In this document: positions 24,791 through 35,760 of the stretch, one piece after another
Numbering within the stretch: position 1 is the stretch's first letter
How the letters are laid out: each line of letters opens with the position of its first letter
Origin: Anaeramoeba flamelloides
Taxonomy: Eukaryota > Metamonada > Anaeramoebidae
DNA length: 64,000 nucleotides
Assembly (NCBI GenBank): GCA_027625915.1
Contig: JANTQA010000029.1
Span: 1,116,001-1,180,000, forward strand
Direction of reading: 5' to 3'
Notes under the pieces: model-generated
Told to the model about the DNA's origin: nothing
What the model saw: the letters and a program-made list of their open reading frames with translations, nothing else
Database searches by the model: none
Made by a program: the position numbers and the translations under genes

Positions 24791-25746
24791 AAAAAAAAAA
24801 ACTAGATACTTGCCATAAGAAATGGGAATATCTACTTAAATTTATATTTTTTTATTATTTATGTATTTTTTATTTTCAACTTATTATTATTAATTTTTTA
24901 GTATTACCTCAATTTTTCTAATAATTAGAACTTCTATGAAAAATTTGAGTGAATTAAAATAAATTTTATTATTTTGATTTATTCACTAAATACCTTTTGA
25001 GTATTTTTTCTCAGTATATTAAAAGATCCAAATTATAATAATTATAAAAGGTTAGTATTGCTTGAATTGATGGTATACAAAATTATTTATATTCAATTAT
25101 TTATTATCGCACAAACAAATGAATTTCAATATTCTCCTAATTCAATATTTATTGAAATTTTGTCTGAAAAAAAAAAAAAAAAAATGAAAATTACTTTTCA
25201 ATTGTTTTGAAAAAGTAACTACTACTAGTGAAAAAATTGATCAAACAGTTTAATTCACTCTTTTTAGCAATTTAATTTGGACTTTATAAAACTTTAAAAA
25301 TTATCACCATTACAATCTATTCATGGTAAATAGTACATTCTAATTTACAACTAAGGAACAAAAAAAAAATTATTTCTGGTACAATACTTGAATATGAGGA
25401 TATAAATATTTTACTATACTACTTTTTGGGTTACAAAACAAGTATTTTTGTTATTATGGATGTTCTTTTTTTCTATGTTTTTTGATTTATTTTGTCCCTT
25501 AAAAAGATTTTTGAACAAATTTTACCTATTCAAATTTCAAACAGAGTAAACAAAGACAGAATTGGCTGTACAAAATTAATAAACTTCCACGAAGAGACAC
25601 CTTCAAAACACCTTCAAAATTGTGAGTAAAAAATCATTTTTTGAAACATTTTTACTTTATCATTTTTCTTTGACACTGGACCTTAAAAAATTAAATTTTT
25701 TGACGATCTAATAAAAGAAGAATTGAAGACTAAAAAAAAACACCAA

Positions 25747-27735
25747 ATGGAAAATTCTGTTTCAAGCTCACCACTCTCTGATTCGATAATGCAATTTGAT
25801 CCTGAAGAATTTCTCTCTAATATCCAATCCTCGGAACAGTGTGATGGAAACAAAAAAGAGAAGAAATCAGAAACCAAAAAGCAATTCTTGGATCAACAAA
25901 CAATTATTAACAGCTCACCAAAGTTGCCAAGAGGGATCATTTTAATTGGTGGGAAGAAATATTTTCATTTACCAAAAAAAGAAAACAACAAATATTTGGT
26001 CAAAACAAGTATCGAATATTTAGAAAACACAATTCCATTCCATACTTCCGATTCTTCTTTGAATGGATTTTTTGAGAACCGTTTTTTACAGTCGTGTTTA
26101 AAGCACCAACCAATTTCAAGAATTGTTCTTTTAAAATTAATACGTGCTTTTAAATTCGAAACCAACATCCGAAAAATTATAATGATCAAAAACTATTTAT
26201 TTACTTTATTAAAAAACAAGAATATTCCAAAATCATTGTTACTAACACATGAAATTTTTGAAATATTTCAATTTTTAGGCTTGAGCCCTTACTCCTCTTC
26301 TCAAAAGAAAAAAGAAAAAGAAAAAGAAAAAGGAAAAGAAAAAGGAAAAGGAAAAGGAAAAGAAAAAGGAAAAGAAAAAGAAAAAGAAAAAGGAAAAGGA
26401 AAAGGAAAAAAAAAAGGAAAAGGAAACCAAGAAGGAAAAGGAAAAGGAAAAGGAAAAGGAAAAGAAAAGGAAAAAATAGTATATATTGACAGTGAGAGTG
26501 AAATTGAAACAGAAAGCAAAAATGAAAGCACAACTTCGGATGAAGAAAAAGTAAACCAAAAAGTAAAAACAAAAAGGAAACAAAAATCAAAACCAAGGTC
26601 AAAAGAAAAAGAAAAAGTGAAAGGAAAAGGACAAGGAAAAGGAAAAGGAAAAGGAAAAATCAAAACAAAAAAAACAAAGCTAAATCAAAAAAACAAAAAA
26701 CAAAATTCTTCAACAAGAAAAAGAAAATTAAAAAAAAAGAACAGCAACAATAAAGAAATAGCTAACAAAAAAAAAAAATTCAAAACAAATTATGAGGAAC
26801 TAAACAAAAAGAAGAACAAAAAAGAAAACGAACACAACAATAAAACAAAAAAGAAAAAAATAACAAAAACGAAAAAAAAAACAAAAACGAAAAAGAAAAA
26901 AGACTTACTAAAAGAAGAAAAGCCAATAGGAGAGAATTTTTTAAAACTAGAACAAAAACTCGACATTTACAAATCAGGAGATTTCAATTGTGAGTTTACC
27001 CCAGAGTGCCCAACAAAATGGGAACTATTAGTAACCACAAAAATAGGAATAATTATTGAATTAATTGCATTAATATCCCAAACATTTAAAAAAAAAGAGT
27101 TACAAACAATTTTCCAATATGTGTTTCCGTTGTTATCCATCTTGCCACAATTACAAAACCAAATATGCCGCTTATTAGAAAAATGTGTAAATAACTCCTT
27201 TCATAAGGACTCCCAATGGATCAAATATATCGAAAATACCTTAGTTCCCTTTTTTTTAGATTTGATGTACCCAGTTGAATTATATTGGGCACTGATCAGG
27301 TTTCCTTGCTTTCAGCAGAGGGTACGCATTTTCCATTTGACTGTTTCATATAATTTATTAAAATCAATTCTAAAGCAAGAAAACGATAGCAATATCAAAT
27401 TTCAAAATGATACAACAATGAAAGAATTGATATCTAAACAAGATCAAGATCCAAACATTATCCTTCAAACATTAATAATAATCAAAAATTCCTTATCGAA
27501 TCATCTCACAGAAAAAATTGTTTTCATTATGAAAATAATCTTTCTTATATTAATCGATTTAACAAATGAATCAGAAATGTTTGATTCAATTAAATTAATA
27601 CAGTCACAATTGAAAAAAATCGAATACGGATTGACAGATGCTTCAAAAATGAGAATTCGTTTAAAAGAGCAAGTTTCAGAAGTTTTAAGCTCTTTAAAAA
27701 ATTTAAAAAAAGATAACCAGAAAAAAAATAAATAA
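25747..27735 (+). CDS. Lys-rich nuclear protein with SLF2/CANIN-like domain
   Basis: Intronless frame of 662 residues; the first ATG (25747) is used because the upstream in-frame codons lack one. An N-terminal helical region is followed by long Lys/Gly/Glu runs (GKGKEKGK repeats, about 26305-26480 and 26603-26660) and Lys/Asn-rich sequence with nuclear-localisation character. The C-terminal third (about residues 405-560) is a helical domain. Its order resembles the CANIN domain of human SLF2 (FAM178): a start helix VTTKIGIIIELIALISQTF, a FPLLSILPQLQNQICRLLEK helix, then ELYWALIRFPCFQQRV and RIFHLTVSYNLLKSIL, which echo LLWLVQLVPNWTSRGRQLR...SLMIISKLL. SLF2 links SMC5/6 to DNA damage sites. 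This match was made by eye from memory; another helical repeat protein is possible. Confidence 0.45.
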   Translation: MENSVSSSPLSDSIMQFDPEEFLSNIQSSEQCDGNKKEKKSETKKQFLDQQTIINSSPKLPRGIILIGGKKYFHLPKKENNKYLVKTSIEYLENTIPFHTSDSSLNGFFENRFLQSCLKHQPISRIVLLKLIRAFKFETNIRKIIMIKNYLFTLLKNKNIPKSLLLTHEIFEIFQFLGLSPYSSSQKKKEKEKEKGKEKGKGKGKEKGKEKEKEKGKGKGKKKGKGNQEGKGKGKGKGKEKEKIVYIDSESEIETESKNESTTSDEEKVNQKVKTKRKQKSKPRSKEKEKVKGKGQGKGKGKGKIKTKKTKLNQKNKKQNSSTRKRKLKKKNSNNKEIANKKKKFKTNYEELNKKKNKKENEHNNKTKKKKITKTKKKTKTKKKKDLLKEEKPIGENFLKLEQKLDIYKSGDFNCEFTPECPTKWELLVTTKIGIIIELIALISQTFKKKELQTIFQYVFPLLSILPQLQNQICRLLEKCVNNSFHKDSQWIKYIENTLVPFFLDLMYPVELYWALIRFPCFQQRVRIFHLTVSYNLLKSILKQENDSNIKFQNDTTMKELISKQDQDPNIILQTLIIIKNSLSNHLTEKIVFIMKIIFLILIDLTNESEMFDSIKLIQSQLKKIEYGLTDASKMRIRLKEQVSEVLSSLKNLKKDNQKKNK

Positions 27736-29490
27736 AGTCATCAATAAATAAATAAATTCATCACCAATAAATAAATAAATAAATAAATCATCAATAAATA
27801 AATAAATTAATTATTTAAGAAAAATAATTTTTGAAAATAAACGATGACGAAAGAATTATCAAAAAAATTATAAATATATTTTAAAATTTATTAAATTGAT
27901 GTTAATTTTTTTAATCCGAAAAATAAAATCATATAAAAAATCTTAATTTATTCTTTTTAATTTATTCTTTTAATTTTAGTTCTCCACGTGGATTTAAGAA
28001 AGTTTTAATGATAAATTACTTGACACATTTGAGAAAAAAAATCGGAATTAATTTGGTTTGATTATTCAAAAGGAAATATATTGGTTAATTAGTTTTATTT
28101 CAGACAGGTATCAACAATTCTTTGATGTTTATTATTCTGCTTATTTCTTATCTGTTCTTTAAAGGTTAATTATTTAAAATAATTGATATTTGAAAAAAAT
28201 GTTGGGTCACATTGACCGATTGAAAGTTAATATACAATTTGAAAAGATTTCTATTCCAAATTATATCCATATTTAAGAAGAAGAGGTGTGGATGTGTCTC
28301 ACTTCATTATGAGGATGGAAAATATAAGAATAAACGAGAAAATAAAAGGAGAAAGGAGTCCAAAAAAAATAACTAATTTTCATTTTATCATTGTTGATAA
28401 TGGATATTTCAAAATATTATTGAGGTAAAAAAAATAATAAAAGGAAATTTATAACACACCTTTATAATAATCCCTGACGAATATTACTCAAGAAGATATT
28501 AGGAAAAAGGAACTAAAATATAAATAAATTTGGATCGTTTAGTAAAAAAAAAAATGATTAAATTTTAAAAACTTTAACTATTTTTAATTTTCTATTAAAT
28601 ATTTCTCTCTTTTTTAGTACCGTATGATGTTTTTACTTTTCAATAGAATCTTTAATTCTGTTTTCATTTTTAAAATTAAAATATTTGCCAAAGAATGTTA
28701 TTGAACATACGAAGTTGGAAAAACTTTGAATAAGAAGCTATAAATTTAGTCATACATAATTCACATTTTTATAGATTAAGTGCTTTTTTAAATTTAGTCC
28801 TCAACAATAATTATTTCGTTTTTGTTTTTAACAATAGAGTTACTATCAGAAAAAATTTTTTTAATTTTTTAAACTTATTGATTATAGTTTTGATAAATAT
28901 TTGACCTGAAAATAATCACAAAATTAATTTTTAATTGTTTCTATTAATTGAATTTTTGTTTAATTTCTTTTAAAATCAAATCCTTTTTATAAATAAACAA
29001 ATTTTTTATTGAACTCGAAATAAATATACCTAAAGTTCACTAAAGTGGGGGTTGTATTGTATAAACAATTAATTTTTTTGCTGACCAAAATAGACCCACT
29101 CATTTTGAAAAACAATAGGAGTTTTATCGAAGTTTTGGTAGTATATTTGAAAATGATAATTTTATTTCTTATTTTTTGATTGATTAAATAGCGTTTTGAA
29201 CAAATTTAATTTAATTATTCATCCTTCCTATAAATGGTAAGTTATCATTCTCAAAGTTTAATCTTTCAATAAACGGATTTGATTAAAAATAAAATTATTA
29301 TTACACAACAATTTTCATAATATTAACAATTAACAATCTTTTCCAAGATTTATTAAAAGTCAGGTATTTTTTTCACTACTAAACTTTGAAGTGGAAACCT
29401 ATTATTTTTATGAAATTTTTTTTTTTTAATTATTGAGAGTTGATTAATTCCAAAATTCAAACTAAACGGGAAACTTGTTGAAAAATTTAT

Positions 29491-29917
29491 TACTGTTTTG
29501 AAAAAAAAGTGAAACAGTAAAAAAAAAGAGAAACACGGTTTTTAATTGGGAACATTACTGAAAATGAAAAGTAAAATCAATTAAAAGAAGAAACAAATCA
29601 ACTTCAAATAATAACCAATTATATTATTTTCCAATCAAACCTACAAATACAATTAAAATCAACTTTTATGTCGAAATTGTTCTTGTGGTTTTGGAGATCC
29701 GAAAAATAGTCAATTTTTTGAATAAATTTTTAAAAATTAATCAATCAAAGAAAAGCCCCTACCTAAAAGGGACAGTATTAAAAAAACAGTTATTGTGTTG
29801 AATACTTCATTTAGTCTTTATTTATTTATTTATTCTTTTTTTCATTGATCTTACTTTTCATTTTTCAGTAGTGTTACCAATTAAAAATTGTGTTTCACTT
29901 TTTTTCCACAATGGTTA
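29491..29917. mobile_element. Inverted-repeat element, AACCATTGTGGAAAAA family, copy 2 (reversed)
   Basis: Right end in reverse reads TAACCATTGTGGAAAAAAAG; the left end TACTGTTTTGAAAAAAAAGTG pairs with it. The core (GACTATTTTTCGGATCTCC in reverse) matches the core of the 2721-3158 copy in the opposite orientation. Non-coding. Confidence 0.75.
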
Positions 29918-29957
29918 ATAGACTTTTTCTTAAATTGCTGATCTGAGAATATTTCAC

Positions 29958-30600
29958 ACAAACTCAAAAATTGATGTTATAATTTTATAAGAGTTATTGT
30001 TAATAAATGTATAATTTATACTTTGATGGTGATACTTTTAAAACTTTCCTTCCAAGATAGTGTTAATTGTAAATCAATGGATCAAAATTTTTAATCAGCT
30101 TTCCAAAAAAAAATATTACTTTCAAGAATTTAGAACAGAAATCATCAAAGTCCCCAATTCTAAAAAGTTTAATGAATAATTTAAGTTTCTTTTCAGAATT
30201 AAAAAATTCAATTGTTACCCTGATTCTATCAAAATCTGAATTTTAGGAAAGATGAATGAAAATTTTGTTCCATCTATTTTACAACAAATAGTAACAAACT
30301 TACACTCTTTTTCAGATGAAAAACAACCATTCATTCTTTTTTAAAAAGAGAAAGCAAGTGGCTATGAAGGGAAACAGATATTGAAAATCACAAATAATTT
30401 TCACAAAACCATAACAACAATCTACTCAAACCACTTCCTTTCTCTCTTAAAAAAGAATAGAGGATTACTATTCATATAAAAAAGAGTGCAAAGCTTCCTC
30501 TTTTGGAAGTAAAGTTTTAAAAGTATTACCACTAAAGTATAAATTATATACTTATTAACAAAAACTCTTATAAAATTAAGACTTCAATTTTTGAGCTTGT
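29958..30600. repeat. Long imperfect palindrome next to SUMO
   Basis: Outer arms of about 100 bases: CAAACTCAAAAATTGATG through ACTTTGATGGTGATAC on the left match GTATTACCACTAAAGT through CTTCAATTTTTGAGCTTG in reverse, at roughly 88% by eye. An inner pair (TTCTTTTTTAAAAAGAGAAAG / CTTTCTCTCTTAAAAAAGAA) lies at about 30335-30465. No open frame; probably a fold-back element. Confidence 0.75.
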
Positions 30601-30786
30601 GGGGAAATAAATAAAATTATAATAAAATCAATATTTTTAAAAAAATCAAGAACTTTATAAATTTATTGAAATTATTATTTGTTTAGAGTGGAATAATTCT
30701 TATGAATTGTTTTTTCTGTACACTGAGATCAAATTTTTTAATAAAAAAAAAAAAAAAAAATAAAAAATTCCAAATATGATCTCTGA

Positions 30787-31128
30787 TTATAATAAACCAC
30801 CAATTTGACGAAGGTGTGCTTCAATTATGTCCCCGTTTTCCATATCTAATTCCACAGGGGTTTGTTCTTGATCAATTAAAACACCATCAAAAGTAAATTT
30901 GATAGATTCCATTCTGTACCCTTTCCTTTTGCAATATACACTGAACAGTTTGGAAAATTTTGTATTTTTCCGAATACGAAATAGAGTTTCTCCACCTCTT
31001 GGGTCCGCAACTTTTAATGTAATTTGTTCTTTGTTTGAATTTTTTTTCCTTTTTTCTCTTTTTGGGACTTCCTTAATTTCCTGTATGGTTTCTACTTTGA
31101 AATCTTCTTCTTTTGTTTTTGAATCCAT
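30787..31128 (-). CDS. SUMO: SUMO precursor (Smt3-like ubiquitin-family modifier)
   Basis: 113 residues, no intron. SUMO is joined to lysines of mostly nuclear proteins after its tail is trimmed. An N-terminal charged extension (1-33) is followed by the ubiquitin fold (about 35-108) with family hallmarks: ITLKV, the YCKRKG and MESIKFTFDG segments, QTPVELDMENGDIIEAH, then QIGG. The diglycine is residues 110-111 and two leucines would be cut off by the SENP/Ulp protease. Phe10-Lys11-Val12-Glu13 fits the psi-K-x-E sumoylation consensus, the same place as Lys11 of human SUMO2/3, so poly-SUMO chains are plausible. The open frame continues upstream to another ATG (31242), but the added sequence is hydrophobic and unlike any SUMO, so the ATG at 31128 is chosen. 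Confidence 0.96.
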   Translation of the reverse strand: MDSKTKEEDFKVETIQEIKEVPKREKRKKNSNKEQITLKVADPRGGETLFRIRKNTKFSKLFSVYCKRKGYRMESIKFTFDGVLIDQEQTPVELDMENGDIIEAHLRQIGGLL

Positions 31129-31589
31129 AAGTTTGGGATCAAAAAATTTTGTTGATATGTAATAAAAATAAGATAATAAATAATGATGCGAATGTATTTT
31201 TAAATTGTTTATTTTGATAAATTTGCTCCAAATTCTTCTCAAAAAACAATTTTGGGTTTATATTTTTGATTTGGATAATTAGTCTTGAATTAAATTATTT
31301 TTCTTTTGTAACTATCAAAATCAAAGTTTTCTGTCTATTAAAAAATCTCTTTTTTAGAGAAATATGGAAGAATTTTTTTTTCATTGATCCATGATATAAA
31401 TCGCTTTCTTTAAGGAATAGAATGATGAAATAAAAAAGTAAGTCTCAACAGAATTTTTCAATTAAAATTTAATTTTGTGTTTTTATTTTGAGTTATATTT
31501 TTAGTTGAAAGTGGGTAATTTTGATAGAATAGTAAAGAAACTCACTTCTTGGTAAAAAATGTTCAACGACATTTTGCTGAAGAAACCTT

Positions 31590-31965
31590 ACTGAAAAACA
31601 ATAGTTAGATCAATTAATAAAAGAAAAAATAAATGATTAAAGACAAAAGGGGGGATAAAACATAATATCAGTTTTTTTGAGATTGTACATTGGTCTGTGT
31701 TTTTCTTTGATTGATCGATTAATTAAAATTTTTTTAAAAAATTGACTATTCTTGAGAACTCCAAAACAACAAGAACTTGTCGAACTTATTTTGAGAACCA
31801 AAGTAGATTTAAATTGTGTTTGTTTATTTTGATTGATAATAATATAATGGATTATTCGGTGAAGTTTATTGGTTTCTTCGTTTAATTAATTTGACTTTTC
31901 ATTTTCCGTTTCTATTAAGATTACCCATTAACATTCATATTGGACTTTTTTTTTCGCTTATTGTT
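31590..31965. mobile_element. Inverted-repeat element, AACCATTGTGGAAAAA family, copy 3 (decayed)
   Basis: Same orientation and core order as copy 1: GATCAATTAATAAAAGAAAAAATAAA, then TGACTATTCTTGAGAACTCCAAAACAAC, then AGTAGATTTAAATTGT, AATGGATTATTCGGTGAAG and TTGACTTTTCATTTTC. Ends are eroded, so boundaries are approximate. Confidence 0.65.
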
Positions 31966-32009
31966 TATTTGCAATCAACAAAACTAAATATTATTAAATT
32001 TAATTCAAC

Positions 32010-32570
32010 CTTAAGGTTTACAATCCCTGAAATTTGAAAAAAGATTATCTTACCTTGGGGATAGTGACTTGTTAATTTGGTTCTTAGCTGATCGATCCAG
32101 GTCTTGGTATGGGTATTATAAGTGGTTCAAAAAGGCAATTTTTGACAATTTATTTTTTTTTTTTCCGGAATCCGAAATGAAGAGTATAAGATTAATTTGC
32201 TGGAACATAAGTAATAATAAAATACGGTTTTTGGGTTGTTGGTTGAAATTTTTAAATAGGTTTGGTTTTATTTGGAGCTTTTAAAAAACAATTTTTTTTC
32301 ATTAAGTTAATTGACAAAAAAGTATTTATAATTTTTCCTCAACAACCCAAAAATTTAAATTTATTCTTAAACACCTACCAATCTATTAATCTTACACTCT
32401 TCAATTCGGATTTCTGAAAAAAAAAAAATAAATTGTCAAAAATTGCCTTTTTGAACCACTATTAAAAGCCATACCAAGTACAAGATCGATCAGCTAAGAA
32501 CCAAATTAACAAGTCACTACACCTTACGTAAGATAATCTTTTTTCAAATTTCAGGGATTGTAAACCTTAA
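32010..32570. mobile_element. TTAA fold-back element, copy 1
   Basis: Two arms of about 270 bases are inverted copies of each other. Left arm: GGTTTACAATCCCTGAAATTTG, GACTTGTTAATTTGGTTCTTAGCTGATCGATC, GGTTCAAAAAGGCAATTTTTGACAATTTATTT, then GAAGAGTATAAGATTAAT. All recur in reverse in the right arm with few changes. Both ends abut TTAA (32010-32013 and 32567-32570), the target site of piggyBac-type transposons. Open frames inside are products of the palindrome. The long arms should form a strong hairpin if transcribed. Confidence 0.85.
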
Positions 32571-32802
32571 TCACAGAAATCTTTCAAAAGAAAAAAGGAA
32601 GTTAAAATCAACTTTTGGATCTAAAATTTTCTCTCAAATCTGAAAGTGAAACTTTACAAAAAGATCATTTTTATATTATTTATTATGAAGAGAGGAAATT
32701 AATTTCCTCTTACTGCCATAGTTTTTCCTGAATTCAAAGAATAAAGTAGAATAATAAATTTTGTTTTCTTTTGAATTCTGGAGAAGACAGACTCTTTCTA
32801 TT

Positions 32803-32882
32803 AGGTTTGATTGAATTTGGTTAATTAGTAAAAAAATAAAATTGATTTTACATTTTTATATTGAATTAGAAAAAAAAAAACC
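32803..32882. repeat. Hairpin module (TAGGTTT...AAAACCTA)
   Basis: Preceded by GAATTCTGGAGAAGACAGACTCTTTCTATTAGG, also present at 44628-44660 and 44710-44745. The left arm TAGGTTTGATTGAATTTGG and the right arm ending AAAAAAAAAACCTA are complementary over most of their length. Confidence 0.6.
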
Positions 32883-32962
32883 TATAAACTTTACAGGAAT
32901 TTGATTGTAATTAAAAAACTTTATTACTACTAAATTCTTGTGAATTATTGAAAGATGCCCTA

Positions 32963-33158
32963 CAGTCAGTTTCACTTTTAAGGCACAAACTTGCAACGAA
33001 ATTTAAGGTACAATAAAATCTCAAATTAAGGCACAAAATTTGGAATTTTATTATTTACAATTTATTTTTACTAGAATTTGAATTTTGTGCCTTAATTTGA
33101 GATTTTTATTTTGCCTTAAATTTCGTTGAAAGTTTGTGTCTTAAAAGTGAAACTGACT
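32963..33158. mobile_element. CAGTCAG (Tc1-like end) MITE, copy 1
   Basis: About 196 bases with long terminal inverted repeats: CAGTCAGTTTCACTTTTAAG at the left and CTTAAAAGTGAAACTGACTA at the right, with TA flanking. Inner words (AAATTTAAGGTACAATAAAATC / GATTTTTATTTTGCCTTAAATTT and TTAAGGCACAAAATT / AATTTTGTGCCTTAA) are also paired, so it is essentially a single hairpin. Non-coding. Confidence 0.85.
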
Positions 33159-33379
33159 ATAGATTTTTTTAATTTTTTCTTTTTATTACAGAATATCAAT
33201 AGATTTTTAGAATAAAACTTGAAACCCCTTGATAAATCCATTAATTTTTCCAGAATTCAAAAGAATTGAGTAAAATCTTAAATTTTAGTCAATTCTGATA
33301 AGTTCTGTAAAAATTTAGGAACTCTACGTCACTTGACCGTACTTGAAAATACTCAACAGAAATCTCCCTAATTCCTAAA

Positions 33380-33745
33380 TTTTTTATTCAGAAATTTTAA
33401 GAAACAGAGATCATTTTCTTTATCATTAACTAATGATAGAATAAATAATGATTCTTTCTTTTGAATAATATCTTTGATATTATTCTTGTTATTTTTGTTA
33501 ATTTGAATTAAATCTTTATTTCAAAGTTGTTCGATTTTCTTTATAGAATGGATATTCCCATAAAAAATGATCGGTATTTTCAATAATTTCTTGATTTTTT
33601 ATTTTTTGTACAAATTACAAGATTTATTTTTTATTTCATTCTTATCATATGCATAAGAATATCTATTTAGGTGATTTGTTAAATTTCTTAATTTTGTAAT
33701 CAAAGTAGAATCCTTCCATTTTAAATTATTTTTTGATGTTATTTT
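33380..33745 (-). mobile_element. LINE remnant, C-terminal and tail part
   Basis: On the minus strand the frame near 33590-33540 reads NTDHFLWEYPFYKENR, matching DIDHFLWDCTFYGKNRKF of the plus-strand copy near 41512. This His-Trp-Cys pattern is typical of the C-terminal zinc-knuckle region of non-LTR elements. The segment 33645-33745 (CATATGCATAAGAATATCTATTTAG and AGTAGAATCCTTCCATTTTAAATTA) is shared almost unchanged with 44910-45005. Confidence 0.7.
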
Positions 33746-33876
33746 TTTTTTTAATTTGCAAAATAAAAATAAAAAAATTAGAAATTTACTTGTTCTTTAG
33801 AAAATTACAGCCGATCCAATGCTACGATAAAATTTTAAATAAAATAAAATTGAATTTTCTATATTTAGTTTCAAAT

Positions 33877-34184
33877 TTCAAAAAATTCTGAAATAAGAGT
33901 TATTATTCAAAAAAAAATTTCAATAAATGAGCTAGTATTAAATTTTGGAAAACATCAAAAAAAAAAATTCAGATCCTTGAAACTTCAAAATTAACAGTCC
34001 AAAAAAGCACAAAAAAAATATCAATATTTTTATTGATCTTTAAAAATTTACCTTTTCTGAGCAATATTGTCAAGTGCTTCATCAATTTTTAATTTTTTTT
34101 TTTTGTTGTTCCAAAAATTTGAATAATAGCTCATTTATTAAAATGTTTTTTTTAATTATAACTCTTATTTCAGAATTTTTTGAA
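33877..34184. repeat. Palindromic element
   Basis: Arms of about 75 bases: TTCAAAAAATTCTGAAATAAGAGTTAT, then AATAAATGAGCTA and AATTTTGGAA on the left; the reverse complement follows at 34108-34184. The core has AATATCAATATTTTTATTGAT. No coding sequence. Probably a further MITE family, single copy here. Confidence 0.75.
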
Positions 34185-35479
34185 TATGTAAAATGTGAAT
34201 AGATAATCAATTGTGTTTTATTTAAAAATTTATGGAATCCTTGGAAAGACTGTAATAAAAAAAATCAGTGAGCTTTTCTGATTTGAAAAAGAATAGAGGA
34301 AAATATTTGATTTAACTCTATTTTTTTAAATTTGTGAAAATCTCCATTAACTTTCCTTTTGGTTACTTTTCATTCCAAAAATCATTAGATTTTGAGAATA
34401 AAACAAGAATTTATCAAGAAAAAAGTTGTGAAAATTTTTTTAATTTTTGGTTTTATTAAAAAATATAAATCTTTTAGAAACATAAGCAAGTATAAAAAAA
34501 TCGTTAATCAGTTTTCCAGACTTTAAAAGAATTGAGTAAAAGTAAATATTTTTTTCTATTCTTTTAAAACCTTGTCAAGATATGTACTGGGTGGTACTTG
34601 ATAACACTTGAAAAAACAACTTTTTCCAAATTTTTAAATTGTTTTTTTATTCAATAATTTCTAAAAATTCATTACCTTTATCTCTCTTGATATTTTCTAT
34701 TAAATCTTCCAGAAGTGAAATAAACTCGATTTCATAAATTGTGACTCCCATGAAATAAAAAATTGAAAATTTTATATATATATTTATGTTTGTGTGTATT
34801 CAAGAACAACTAGTATTTAAATCTGATTAATAATTCATTTTTAAAGTATTCCATAAATATAAAAAACTGGACTTTTTTAAAATTAAAATAAAGTAAATGA
34901 CAACTAAAAAAAGTGAATTAAAATTATTGAAATGTGTATTTAGGATTTTTATTTAATGAACTTTCACTGAAAAAAAGTTAAACAACAAGATTTTTTATGA
35001 ATAATTAAATTCATTTTAAAAGACATTAAATAGTCGAAATTTTTGAAGAGATTATTTGTATTTTCGAAGATCTTTATTTTTTCCAGATGATCTTTGTTTT
35101 TTTTTAAAAAAAAGATAAAATTAGTAAAAGGATCAAAAAAGAAAAAGAAAAAATAAAATTTTAATAAATTAGAGTAAATAGAAAAACATTATTTTGAAAG
35201 AAAAAAACGAAAATTTGTAAAATTGAGAAAAAATGATTTAAATATAAAAATTAAAAAAAAAATTGATAGGTATATTTAAAATATTTTTCTGATAAGAATT
35301 TAGGATAAAATGACATAAAAAAACTTCAAATAACATTATAAAGTGATCATTTATTTTTATCAATTGGTTAATTTTGATAAATTTTTTCTTGAAAATATTG
35401 AAATACTTATTTAATAATTTTAATTTTCTTTATCCCAATTAGAATTTCTTTTTCTATTTTTAAAAACTTGATATTTTTG

Positions 35480-35760
35480 GATATATATTATAATGCCTTG
35501 AAATGAATTTTCTTTTGGGTTTATATCTTTTTTTATAAATTAGAATTCTGAATTGGATTATTTTTGTTTTGTGTTCATATCTAATCCTGGTGAATGTGGA
35601 TGATTTTTAAGAATTTATTTAATTTGTTATTTATTGAAATATCAATTTCGTTTAAATCTTTTTGTTTAGATTATAAGATAAAAATTCATACAATAATTGG
35701 CTAATAGATATTGTTTTAAATATTTTTAATTTTACAGATTGGTGAATTTTTGTTCACTCA
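35480..35760 (-). mobile_element. LINE fragment
   Basis: Segments such as TTTTGGGTTTATATCTTTTTTTATA and TTCATACAATAATTGGCTAATAGATATTGTTTTAAA line up with 45310-45335 and 45490-45525 of the longer minus-strand LINE copy. No intact frame. Confidence 0.5.

Larger units (their letters stand above)
21879..25746. other. Spacer between RFT1 and the SLF2-like gene
   Basis: Two convergent-to-parallel plus-strand genes are separated by 3.9 kb. It holds the hairpin-rich repeat block at about 22780-23160 and two minus-strand coding-like exons (23875-24090 and 24719-24790). A GTGAGT near 25622 followed by an AG near 25720 could be an intron in the 5' leader of the next gene. Confidence 0.45.
27736..30786. 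other. Spacer between SLF2-like gene and SUMO
   Basis: The two genes converge here. Immediately after the stop is a (AATA)n-type run (27738-27810). The left 1.6 kb shows nothing recognisable. The right half holds an inverted-repeat element (29491-29917) and a long palindrome (29958-30600). Confidence 0.6.

Noticed and set aside
26201-26663. Minus-strand open frames rich in Phe, Ser and Leu opposite the Lys-rich gene
   Set aside because: They are the complement of the GKGKEK-coding repeat in several frames at once, with no independent start context or complexity.
31129-31242. N-terminal extension of SUMO from an upstream ATG
   Set aside because: The added 38 residues are hydrophobic and A/T-biased, unlike any SUMO N-terminus; probably 5' leader.
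32069-32284. 71-residue plus-strand frame in the first TTAA fold-back
   Set aside because: It lies entirely within a palindrome arm and is not kept as an open frame in the inverted arm or in the second copy.
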